Shown here: one piece after another, positions 15,233 through 21,075 of the stretch
Position numbering within the stretch: the first letter of the stretch is position 1
How the letters are laid out: each line of letters opens with the position of its first letter
NCBI GenBank assembly: GCA_035653295.1
Contig: DASRCB010000024.1
Location: 1-21,075 of the forward strand
Origin: DASRCB01 sp035653295
Lineage (GTDB): Bacteria; Acidobacteriota; Terriglobia; Bryobacterales; Bryobacteraceae
Length of the DNA: 21,075 bases
Reading direction: 5' to 3'
Notes under the pieces: generated by a model
Database searches by the model: none
What the model was told of the DNA's origin: nothing
What the model saw: the letters and a program-made list of their open reading frames with translations, nothing else
Position numbers and translations under genes: made by a program

Positions 15233-15660
15233 GGGTCGGCCGCGCTTCGTGGATGCTGCTGTCCATCGCCACAGTGTTGCTGTGGGGCTCCTGGGGGCTG
15301 GAGTCCAAAATCATTGTCGATCGCATCTCGCCATGGATGAATCAGGCGCTGTTCTCCATCGGCCTGCTACCGCTGATGCTGTGGATCTTTTTCTGGAAGA
15401 ACCTGCGGCAGGTGAGCGGGAGCGCGCGGGCCGGCGCCGCGTACGCATTACTTACGGGCGTGCTGGGCGGCGTGGGCAATATCACGCTGTACCTGGCTCT
15501 GGCGCGCGGCGGAAATGCGTCGGTTGTTGTCCCGCTGGCCGGGCTCGCGCCCCTGGTAACCGTGGTGCTTGCTTTCATGCTGCTCAGGGAGAAGCTGAAC
15601 CGGCTGCAGGGCATGGGCGTGATACTGGCTCTGGTTTCGATTTACTTACTGAGTGTGTGA
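15229..15660 (+). CDS. Half-size EamA-type permease subunit (first of a pair)
   Basis: The product has 143 residues with about five hydrophobic segments, one EamA/DMT unit. Typical EamA transporters have two such units in about 290 residues. The core 'GGNASVVVPLAGLAPLVTV' followed by a REKL stretch is the conserved end of an EamA repeat. The start overlaps the glycosidase stop codon, indicating translational coupling, and only 2 bases separate it from a second half-size gene. The two probably form a heterodimer in the inner membrane, as in paired SMR or ArnE/ArnF proteins. The substrate is unknown. Operon context hints at a sugar-derived solute, which is inference. Confidence 0.82.
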   Translation: MRVGRASWMLLSIATVLLWGSWGLESKIIVDRISPWMNQALFSIGLLPLMLWIFFWKNLRQVSGSARAGAAYALLTGVLGGVGNITLYLALARGGNASVVVPLAGLAPLVTVVLAFMLLREKLNRLQGMGVILALVSIYLLSV

Positions 15661-15662
15661 GC

Positions 15663-16088
15663 ATGTATGTCTGGTTCTGGCTTTCGCTCATCACGCTCCT
15701 GTTATTCGGTATCACCGGAGTAACTCAGAAGCTGAGCACGAATCATATCTCCTTCGAGATGTCATTCGTCTGGTTCGGCGTCGCGATGTGCGCATTATCC
15801 GCTTTGGTGGTGGTGTTCGTTCCGCTGCCGTGGCGGGAACTGACCGGCGGGCTCGTGGCGCTGGCCGCGGCCGGCGGACTGCTCAACGGACTGGGTGTGC
15901 TCACCAGTTTCGCGGCGCTGAAGCAGGGCGGCAAGGCGTCGGTCGTGATCCCGATCATCAATTTATATCCGCTGGTGACCATCGCCGGCGCGTGGCTCTT
16001 CCTCGGTGAGAAGGTTTCGGGGAGGCAGATCGTGGGTATTGCGCTGGCGCTGGCCGCGGTGGTGCTGCTGTCGCAGGAAGGGTCTTAG
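15663..16088 (+). CDS. Half-size EamA-type permease subunit (second of a pair)
   Basis: The product has 141 residues, again one EamA unit with about five hydrophobic segments. 'GGKASVVIPIINLYPLVTI' and 'FLGEKVSGRQIVGI' align directly with the matching part of the preceding protein. ATG 15663 lies 2 bases after the upstream stop. The two genes are in different reading frames, so they are truly separate rather than one gene broken by a point stop. An ancestral frameshift split of a full-length gene is possible, but each product has its own start and intact topology. The stop at 16088 faces the convergent folK gene 28 bases away. Confidence 0.82.
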   Translation: MYVWFWLSLITLLLFGITGVTQKLSTNHISFEMSFVWFGVAMCALSALVVVFVPLPWRELTGGLVALAAAGGLLNGLGVLTSFAALKQGGKASVVIPIINLYPLVTIAGAWLFLGEKVSGRQIVGIALALAAVVLLSQEGS

Positions 16089-16116
16089 GCAACCGGCGCG
16101 TTATGATAAGCCCGCC

Positions 16117-16599
16117 TCACGCGCCGATCCTTCGCGCAGGCTGGTCCTTCACTTCCGCCAGCATCTCCCGGACCGTCGCCCGGGTGACGGGGTGTTTCAG
16201 ATCGGGGGCGAGTTCGGCAAGGGGCGCGAGAACGAAACGGCGCTGCGCCATACGGGGATGCGGGATCTCGAGTTCCTCCGTGTTCATGACGAAATTCCCG
16301 AACAGCAGGATGTCGATGTCGATGGTGCGCGGCCCCTTCGGCCGAAGCCGGCGCCGTCCGAGCTCCTTCTCGATGCGGTGGATTTCGTGCAGCAGCTGCC
16401 TTGGAAACAGTGCCGTTTCCGCTTCCGCAACCAGGTTCAGGAACCACGGCTGGCGCTCCACGTCCTGCGGAGCGGTCTCCCACATCGACGACACACGCAC
16501 GATGTTGACCCCGCGCTGCCGCAGCAGACTCAAAGCGCCTTGGAGAATCGCCGGGCGGCCGCCGAGGTTGGAACCGAGCGAAAGGTACGCCGTGTGCAC
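16117..16599 (-). CDS. folK: 2-amino-4-hydroxy-6-hydroxymethyldihydropteridine pyrophosphokinase
   Basis: The product has 160 residues, normal for HPPK. 'AYLSLGSNLGGR' at the N-terminus is the family start. 'SSMWETAPQ' and 'QPWFLNLVAEAET' form the pterin site. 'GPRTIDIDILLFG' is the signature with the two magnesium-binding aspartates. 'IPHPRMAQRRFVLAPL' is the third conserved block. The enzyme transfers pyrophosphate from ATP to the pterin in folate synthesis. The start is GTG 16599, four bases after the ruvB stop; no ATG is available in frame at the right place. It is the third gene of the ruvA-ruvB-folK unit, without folB or folP nearby. Confidence 0.95.
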   Translation of the reverse strand: MHTAYLSLGSNLGGRPAILQGALSLLRQRGVNIVRVSSMWETAPQDVERQPWFLNLVAEAETALFPRQLLHEIHRIEKELGRRRLRPKGPRTIDIDILLFGNFVMNTEELEIPHPRMAQRRFVLAPLAELAPDLKHPVTRATVREMLAEVKDQPARRIGA

Positions 16600-16603
16600 G
16601 GCC

Positions 16604-17641
16604 TCAGAAGAGCAGGTTTTGCGCGGCGCTGCGCCGCCCCGCCGGATGCAGGCCGAAATACTGGAAGGCGCGCTCGGTTCCCACACGGCCGCGCGGCGTA
16701 CGGTCGATGAAGCCGAGCTGGATCAGGTATGGCTCGTAGACTTCTTCAATGGTGGCCGGCTCCTCGTCGATCGACGCCGCGATGGTGTTGACGCCTACGG
16801 GCCCGCCGCTGTATTTCTCCAGCAGCGTGGTCATGATCTTCTGGTCGATTTCGTCGAGGCCGAAGCGGTCGACTTCGAGCATGTCCAGCGCGGTGATGGC
16901 CACCTGCCGATCGATGTGCCCGTCGGCACGGACCTGGGCGTAATCGCGGACCCGACGCAGCAGCCGGTTGGCGATGCGCGGAGTGCCCCGGCTGCGGCGC
17001 GCGATCTCGGCCGCGCCCTCCGCGTCGATGGTCACGTCCAGCAGGCGCGCGGAGCGGAGCACGATGCTGGTCAGCTCCGCCTCGTCGTAATGATTCAGCC
17101 GCAGCACCAGGCCAAAGCGGCCCCGCAGCGGCGCGCTGACGAGGCCCTGCCGGGTGGTAGCGCCGATGCCGGTGAAGCGCGGCAGTGAAATGGAATGCGT
17201 GCGGGCGCCCGGCCCCGTGCCGATCAGGATGTCCATGCGGAAATCCTCGAGCGCGGAGTACAGGATTTCCTCCACGTCGGCGGGCAGGCGGTGGACTTCG
17301 TCGATGAAGAAGACCTGGCGGGCCCTGATGCCCGTCAGGACACCGGTGAGGTCCAGCTTTTTCTGCAGCACCGGCGCCGCCGTGGCGTCGAACTCCACAC
17401 CGAGCTCGGCGGCAATGATCGTTGCCAGCGTCGTCTTGCCCAGCCCCGGGGGGCCGTAGAGCAGGACGTGATCCATGGCCTCGCCGCGGCGTTTCGCGGC
17501 TTCGATCGCGATGGAGAGGTTCTCCTTCAGCCGCGACTGGCCGGTGAAATCGGCGAGGCGGGTGGGGCGCAGCGCGGCCTCGAACTGGCGTTCGTCATCC
17601 TGAACGGAGGCGGAAACGATGCCCCGGTCGTGCATCGACAT
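16604..17641 (-). CDS. ruvB: Holliday junction branch-migration ATPase RuvB
   Basis: The product has 345 residues, full length. Walker A GPPGLGKT is at 63-70, Walker B FIDEVH at 112-117, and the sensor/arginine-finger region is 'GATTRQGLVSAPLRGRFG'. The C-terminal winged helix ends with 'EPYLIQLGFIDRTPRGR'. The hexameric AAA+ motor drives branch migration with RuvA during recombination and repair. A second in-frame ATG lies six bases downstream of the chosen one (17635). The gene starts 5 bases after the ruvA stop. ruvC is not in this unit. Confidence 0.97.
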   Translation of the reverse strand: MSMHDRGIVSASVQDDERQFEAALRPTRLADFTGQSRLKENLSIAIEAAKRRGEAMDHVLLYGPPGLGKTTLATIIAAELGVEFDATAAPVLQKKLDLTGVLTGIRARQVFFIDEVHRLPADVEEILYSALEDFRMDILIGTGPGARTHSISLPRFTGIGATTRQGLVSAPLRGRFGLVLRLNHYDEAELTSIVLRSARLLDVTIDAEGAAEIARRSRGTPRIANRLLRRVRDYAQVRADGHIDRQVAITALDMLEVDRFGLDEIDQKIMTTLLEKYSGGPVGVNTIAASIDEEPATIEEVYEPYLIQLGFIDRTPRGRVGTERAFQYFGLHPAGRRSAAQNLLF

Positions 17642-17646
17642 TCAGG

Positions 17647-18249
17647 TTATCGCACCAGCTCCAGCGCGCGCCGGAACAGCGGCTCGAAATCATTCGATGT
17701 CGCGGATGTTTTAGCTTTTTTCACCGCGGCTTCGGCGACGGCGCGCTGGCAGCCCAGATTGAGCAGCGCGGAAAGCACATCCTGATCCACGCCGCTGAAG
17801 GTTTCCGCGGCGGCGGCAGCAGTGGCCGCGCGCGGCGAGGCGGGAACCATGTCCATCTTGTCTTTCAGCTCCAGCACCATGCGCTCGGCGGTCTTTTTGC
17901 CGACGCCCGGGATGCGCACCAGTTGCTCCACGCGGCCTTCGCGAATGGCGCTCACCAGATCGGTTGTGGGGAGGCCCGAAAGCACGGTGATGGCCAGCTT
18001 CGGGCCGATGCCGCTCACGGAAATCAGGCGCTCGAAAACGGCCTTCTCCTCGGCGGTAAGGAAGCCGAACAACTGCAGCGCGTCTTCACGCACATAGGTA
18101 TGGATGCGCAGCCGCACCTCGGTCCCCGTATCGCCCAGCGATGAGAATGTGGACACCGGGATGGTTACGTCGTAGCCGACTCCGCCGGTGTCGACGATGG
18201 CCTGATTGGGATGTTTCTCCAGCAGCCTGCCGCGCAGGAACGCGATCAT
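17647..18249 (-). CDS. ruvA: Holliday junction DNA helicase subunit RuvA
   Basis: The product has 200 residues, the family length. The start 'MIAFLRGRLLEK' is canonical, which fixes ATG 18249. The N-terminal OB fold contains 'HTYVREDALQLFGF' (50-63). Two helix-hairpin-helix motifs follow: 'VSGIGPKLA' (78-86) and 'IPGVGKKTAERM' (113-124). The C-terminal third domain that contacts RuvB is 'DVLSALLNLGCQRAVAEAAV'. The tetramer binds the four-way junction and loads RuvB. The divergent rsmE start is only 19 bases away. Confidence 0.97.
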   Translation of the reverse strand: MIAFLRGRLLEKHPNQAIVDTGGVGYDVTIPVSTFSSLGDTGTEVRLRIHTYVREDALQLFGFLTAEEKAVFERLISVSGIGPKLAITVLSGLPTTDLVSAIREGRVEQLVRIPGVGKKTAERMVLELKDKMDMVPASPRAATAAAAAETFSGVDQDVLSALLNLGCQRAVAEAAVKKAKTSATSNDFEPLFRRALELVR

Positions 18250-18268
18250 GAAGCGTACATTATCGTAC

Positions 18269-19000
18269 ATGGCCAGGCGGCGCTTCTTCGTGGATGAGGT
18301 GAGCCGGGGGCGAGCGTTCATCGGTGGCGACGAGGCGCATCATCTGACGCGCGTGCTGCGGGTCGAAGCGGGACAGAAATACGAGATTGCCGACAATCGC
18401 GGCGTGTGGCTGGCCGAAGTGGAGCAGGCGCGAAAGGATCTGGTCACGTTCGCGGTGCTGGAAGAACTCGAGTCGCAGCCTGCGCTGGTGGAAGTGAACG
18501 TCTGCGTCGCGCTGGTGAAGTTCGAGCGAATCGAACTGCTGGTGGAGAAAGCGACGGAGCTCGGCGCCGCGCGGATCGTTTTGTTTCCCGCCGAGCGCAG
18601 CGAGAAAGGGCTGGAGCGCGCAGCGGAGAAGCGCCGCCAGCGATGGGAACGGATCGCGAGGGAGGCCAGCGAACAATCGCGGCGCTCACGGCTGCCGCTG
18701 ATCGAGCTGGCGCCGGCACTCGCGAGTGTTCTGTCGAATGAGGCGCGCGCCCGCGTCATGCTGGACGAAGCTCCCGGCGCGCCGCCGCTGCTGGGCGTGT
18801 TGCCGCGCGACGTGCACGCGAGCGACCGCGTGTCAATACTGGCCGGACCGGAGGGCGGCTGGACCGAACGTGAGCGCGCCGCCATTCACGAAGCGGGATG
18901 GCGCTCGGCGTCGCTTGGGCACACGATCCTGCGCACCGAAACGGCGGTCATCGCCGCGCTCGCCATCATCGGCGCATGGTGGCGCGCAAACCCGGTGTGA
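18269..19000 (+). CDS. rsmE: 16S rRNA (uracil-1498-N3)-methyltransferase RsmE
   Basis: The product has 243 residues. The N-terminal PUA-like part contains 'EAHHLTRVLRVEAG'. The SPOUT methyltransferase knot is 'ILAGPEGGWTERE' and 'SLGHTILRTETAVIAALAII', the SAM-binding signature of RsmE. A basic segment 'ERSEKGLERAAEKRRQRWERI' (cut at 20 residues or fewer per block in the family description) carries the conserved ERS and R-W positions. The enzyme methylates U1498 of 16S rRNA in the assembled 30S subunit. ATG 18269 fits the family start 'MARRRFFV'. An in-frame ATG at 18248 would overlap the ruvA start codon on the other strand. Confidence 0.93.
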   Translation: MARRRFFVDEVSRGRAFIGGDEAHHLTRVLRVEAGQKYEIADNRGVWLAEVEQARKDLVTFAVLEELESQPALVEVNVCVALVKFERIELLVEKATELGAARIVLFPAERSEKGLERAAEKRRQRWERIAREASEQSRRSRLPLIELAPALASVLSNEARARVMLDEAPGAPPLLGVLPRDVHASDRVSILAGPEGGWTERERAAIHEAGWRSASLGHTILRTETAVIAALAIIGAWWRANPV

Positions 19001-19035
19001 ACTTTCTGCATCAGAGATACGCATCAGTTCACACC
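18994..19035. terminator. 10-bp perfect inverted repeat over the rsmE stop codon
   Basis: GGTGTGAACT (18994-19003) and AGTTCACACC (19026-19035) are perfect inverted copies flanking a 22-base loop. The left arm includes the rsmE TGA. It could fold as a terminator or mRNA-stabilising hairpin, but no T-tract follows. As DNA the arms could also be an operator. It is the first of three inverted repeats before the TetR-family gene. Confidence 0.4.
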
Positions 19036-19039
19036 CGAG

Positions 19040-19055
19040 TTCCTGGATTCAGGAA
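19040..19055. terminator. Short hairpin after rsmE
   Basis: TTCCTG (19040-19045) and CAGGAA (19050-19055) form a 6-bp stem with a 4-base loop, followed by TCTTT. This is compatible with a weak intrinsic terminator for rsmE. Confidence 0.35.
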
Positions 19056-19075
19056 TCTTTGCAATTCCTCACTGA

Positions 19076-19139
19076 ATCATGAAGACGACTGGGCCTCGTC
19101 GCTCGTCTTGATTAGTGTTCGAGGCCTTGTCTTCATGAT
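19076..19139. repeat. Long interrupted inverted repeat upstream of the TetR-family gene
   Basis: ATCATGAAGAC (19076-19086) is a perfect inverted copy of GTCTTCATGAT (19129-19139). Further in, GGCCTCG (19092-19098) pairs with CGAGGCC (19120-19126). This gives an 18-bp interrupted stem around a 21-base loop. No gene product is evident from it. It may be a regulatory element, a small mobile or repetitive element, or an operator for the adjacent regulator. Confidence 0.5.
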
Positions 19140-19176
19140 GAACTGTGTAACAGTCGATACCGTGTCCGGGGCTGCG

Positions 19177-19806
19177 ATGATTCGTTCTCTGGTTCTCGCC
19201 GCCGTGCACGACGAGATAGTAGAAAGAGGTTATCGCGAGATGACCATGAGCTCGCTCGCGGCGCGCGCGGGCGTGAATGAAGAGGCGCTGCGCAAAGTGT
19301 TCGTGAGCAAAGAGAGCGTGCTGGTGGCGCATCTGGATCGCCTCGGCGAATCGATGATCGCGCTGCTGAGCGGGATCGCGCGGGCGAAGGAGCCCGTGCC
19401 GGCCCGTGTGCGGGAATTCCTGCTAACGCGCGTGCTGTTTCGGTTTGACATGCTGCGCCCATGGCGTGCGCATCTGGAGCACATGCGCGAGGCTCTGCTG
19501 CTGGCGCTGCGGCGGCGCGGGCCGGTGTACGTGGAAAACGAGGCGCGCATTTTGGAGCGGCTGCTGGCGGAAGGCCAGCGCGCCGGGGTGCTGTTCTGGG
19601 CCGACCCGGAGCCCATGGCGAGAACGCTGCTGGTTGCCACCAGCGCTCTGCTGCCGAACGAGAGTAATCTGACGGCGCTGCCTCCGGCCGGCGATTTGCG
19701 TCGCACGGCGGCGCATCTGATCGACGTGGTGCTGGAAGGCGCCATGCGGGGGAACTGGACGCCACCGAGCCGAGAGAGCCCAAGGATCGACGCAACAGCG
19801 CTGTGA
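19177..19806 (+). CDS. TetR/AcrR-family transcriptional regulator
   Basis: The product has 209 residues. The N-terminal helix-turn-helix reads 'ERGYREMTMSSLAARAGV' then 'NEEALRKVFVSKESVL', the TetR pattern of an AcrR-like DNA-binding domain. The rest is helical and variable, as expected for the ligand-binding and dimerisation domain. ATG 19177 sits 5 bases after GGGG and leaves just enough sequence before helix 1. ATG 19138, inside the inverted repeat, is an alternative that would add 13 residues. The usual family role is repression of an adjacent transporter or enzyme gene, but no obvious target lies next to it, so the ligand and regulon are unknown. Confidence 0.8.
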   Translation: MIRSLVLAAVHDEIVERGYREMTMSSLAARAGVNEEALRKVFVSKESVLVAHLDRLGESMIALLSGIARAKEPVPARVREFLLTRVLFRFDMLRPWRAHLEHMREALLLALRRRGPVYVENEARILERLLAEGQRAGVLFWADPEPMARTLLVATSALLPNESNLTALPPAGDLRRTAAHLIDVVLEGAMRGNWTPPSRESPRIDATAL

Positions 19807-19811
19807 AAGTC

Positions 19812-19857
19812 GGGGCGGTTAGGTCAGCCGGTTAGAGCGACTGGGTTGCAGTAAATG
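19812..19857 (+). other. tRNA 5'-half-like stretch (possible remnant)
   Basis: The sequence around 19820-19839 (TAGGTCAGCCGGTTAGAGCG) strongly resembles positions 8-26 of many tRNAs, with the D-loop GG and a near-complementary D-stem (GGTC/GAGC). A GC-rich acceptor-like run precedes it and ACTGG follows where the anticodon stem would start. The closing anticodon strand, the T-arm and the 3' acceptor are absent, so it cannot be a functional tRNA. A direct repeat CGGTTAG (19816-19822 and 19829-19835) could also produce the resemblance by chance. Confidence 0.25.
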
Positions 19858-19899
19858 CGCGGGCCTAAGAATATAAAAGAGTCGTGCTTGAAACGCCAT

Positions 19900-20178
19900 T
19901 TAGTTGGCGCCCTCAACTTGCCACTGCATCTCCGATCTCAAATCGTCAAAGCATTGTTCGCAAACCCAATGGTAGCCAACGCCAGGTGGATGCTGCTCTG
20001 TCGTAGTGTAGCCTTCGTGGAGAATCTCGGGGCCGTCCCATTCAGCGAATTTCGCCCAACAGCATGAGCAGTGGTCGTGATCCCAATCGGCGTTTCGCTT
20101 TCTCCACTTCGCTTTTCGAAGCGTGGCTCCCTTCAGATACCAGCCTGTTTCCATGCGCCATTGCAGATCTGGGTTCAT
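19900..20178 (-). CDS. Small zinc-ribbon-type hypothetical protein
   Basis: The product has 92 residues. Paired cysteines CxxC at 37-40 and CxxC at 73-76 suggest a zinc ribbon. They sit in the blocks 'DWDHDHCSCCWAKF' (31-44) and 'YHWVCEQCFDDL' (69-80), separated by 'LHEGYTTTE' (53-61). I recall similar 'DHDHC..CWAKF' small proteins in many bacteria, often in variable loci, without a defined function. A start at ATG 20154 (METGWYLKG) is an alternative. The gene lies in the less GC-rich right-hand region, on the same strand as the broken lipoprotein gene upstream. The zinc binding is inferred from the cysteine pattern. Confidence 0.65.
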   Translation of the reverse strand: MNPDLQWRMETGWYLKGATLRKAKWRKRNADWDHDHCSCCWAKFAEWDGPEILHEGYTTTEQHPPGVGYHWVCEQCFDDLRSEMQWQVEGAN

Positions 20179-20355
20179 GGTCCTGGCCGCCTGGCTCCAT
20201 TATTGTCTGCTTCAGAGTGTCGACTTCCATCATGCCGCCGGCGGTCGATCCGCATGGCCGTTTCCCGTCTTTTACGCAACCGCTCGGAGTGTCATCGCGT
20301 CGGGCAGCCCGAGTCTACAGCGGCGCCAATCTCCCGCGCTGGCATGTGGGATGTT

Positions 20356-21075
20356 TCAGAACGCACCTGTCGGCGCTTCAATTGAAACCTCTGGATTCCA
20401 CTCGTATGTTGCCTCCGCCCACCCTCCACTCACAGTCAAGTGATATGGCAGGTGGTCGGTCGTGCGTATGCAGAGGGTGTCGTGCATAGGCAGGTCCTTC
20501 GCGTACCAGTCGTATGCCCATTCCTGGCACGGATGTCCCGTGTAAGCCTTCAGCCCAGTCGGACGCATCTGTACGCGGCGGTACTGCTCGTAGAGACTTG
20601 TCTGTATCGAATCGAAGCTATAACCGATTGTTCGCGGATTCGTCAGATGAAGGCTCAATTCGTAGAAGCCATCGAGCGGTGGCCGGTCGCGCGGACTCAG
20701 TCTCGTCCATTGGGGTGCGGCTGCGTGGCCGAATATTGCATCGCCGCGGAAGTAACGATCATCCCCAATCCTGAGGTATTCGACGTCACCCAGCATGTCC
20801 TTTGCTCCATCGGGCCTATAGTGATTCTCCGGTCCAGGTGCTGCCAGCCGTGCTCGCGGTTCGGCGGTATCGCCTCAACTACCATCCACTCGTCGCCAGG
20901 CTGGGCCGTTGCGTTAAACGGATGCCCGATGGTCCGCAGCCGCATCCGCCAGCTCCTTGCTGCGGAAACGGCCAGATCGGCCCTTAGCAGCTCCGCCCGA
21001 TCGCCCCGGATACATGAGGCCGTGAACCTTATGCACGTCACCGCCACGCAGGCAAGTGATACAAACGGACGATTC
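20356..21075 (-). pseudogene. Frameshifted lipoprotein-like gene, 5' end beyond the window edge
   Basis: Two overlapping minus-strand frames join into one sensible protein. The upstream frame is open from the right edge and includes a hydrophobic leader ending TASC (lipoprotein-like), then 'SWRMRLRTIG', 'EWMVVEAIPPNREHGWQHLD' and 'RRITIG'. The downstream frame continues 'PDGAKDMLGDVEYLRIGDDRYFRG' (in blocks) and ends at 20356 with 'CIRTTDHLPYHLTV' and 'ATYEWNPEVSIEAP'. The switch lies in a GGCCC run at 20812-20816, where one extra C would restore 'ITIGPDG'. The protein resembles periplasmic lipoproteins of the LolA/LppX-like type ('YLRIGDDRYFR' then a W-containing segment), which is a tentative comparison. 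Either a one-base deletion broke the gene, or this is a sequencing error. The ATG at 20796 could start a shortened C-terminal product. Confidence 0.6.

Noticed and set aside
16103..17188. 361-codon plus-strand frame over folK and ruvB
   Set aside because: Both minus-strand genes are unmistakable; this frame is their complement.
19812..19900. Functional tRNA gene
   Set aside because: The anticodon stem does not close, and there is no T-arm or 3' acceptor strand.
20064..20489. Plus-strand 141-codon frame in the right-hand region
   Set aside because: It overlaps the zinc-ribbon and lipoprotein genes on the minus strand and shows no domain pattern.
1..21075. CRISPR array, insertion sequence or transposase
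   Set aside because: No short direct repeats with regular unique spacers were seen, and no transposase-like protein or IS ends. The 84/87-bp repeats are protein-coding.

Overview
The window is high-GC, densely packed bacterial chromosome. Short overlaps, ATGA stop/start junctions, and GTG and TTG starts are common. The gene set suggests a soil-type Acidobacterium, possibly the Solibacter/Bryobacter group. It includes a BlaI/M56 sensor pair with a repeat-bearing secreted partner, a PiT transporter with a DUF47 protein, rsmE/ruvA/ruvB/folK together, and a large secreted six-hairpin-type glycosidase. The taxonomy is an inference from gene content, not a database match.

Layout. Positions 1-3043 (+) hold the end of a BlaI/MecI-type repressor, an M56 (BlaR1-like) membrane protease, and a secreted protein. 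The protease C-terminus and most of the secreted protein are built from the same 28-29-residue tandem repeat. Positions 3048-5421 (-) hold a PfkB-family sugar kinase followed by a GT-C-like membrane glycosyltransferase. Positions 5485-7138 (+) hold a DUF47/PhoU-like protein and a PiT phosphate permease. Positions 7175-9900 (-) are a tightly overlapped four-gene unit: secreted coiled-coil protein, hpt, secreted DUF6624-like protein, and a small hypothetical protein. rsfS (10046-10396, +) overlaps tail-to-tail with a second membrane glycosyltransferase (-). Positions 12005-16088 (+) hold a 1075-residue secreted glycosidase-like protein coupled to two half-size EamA permeases. Positions 16117-18249 (-) are ruvA-ruvB-folK. 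rsmE and a TetR-family regulator follow on the plus strand, separated by a stretch rich in inverted repeats.

From about 19807 to the right edge the character changes. Base composition is less GC-rich by eye. A stretch resembling the 5' half of a tRNA is followed by a small zinc-ribbon protein and a frameshifted lipoprotein gene that runs off the window. This looks like accessory or decaying DNA next to the housekeeping block.

How the genes work together. The strongest candidate for an undescribed system is the repressor, membrane protease and secreted repeat protein at 1-3043. In BlaR1-type systems an extracytoplasmic sensor domain triggers the cytoplasmic protease, which inactivates the BlaI repressor. 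Here the usual penicillin-binding sensor is replaced by a repeat domain that is also present in the neighbouring exported protein. This suggests repeat-repeat contact or competition for a shared ligand in the periplasm. That function is inferred.
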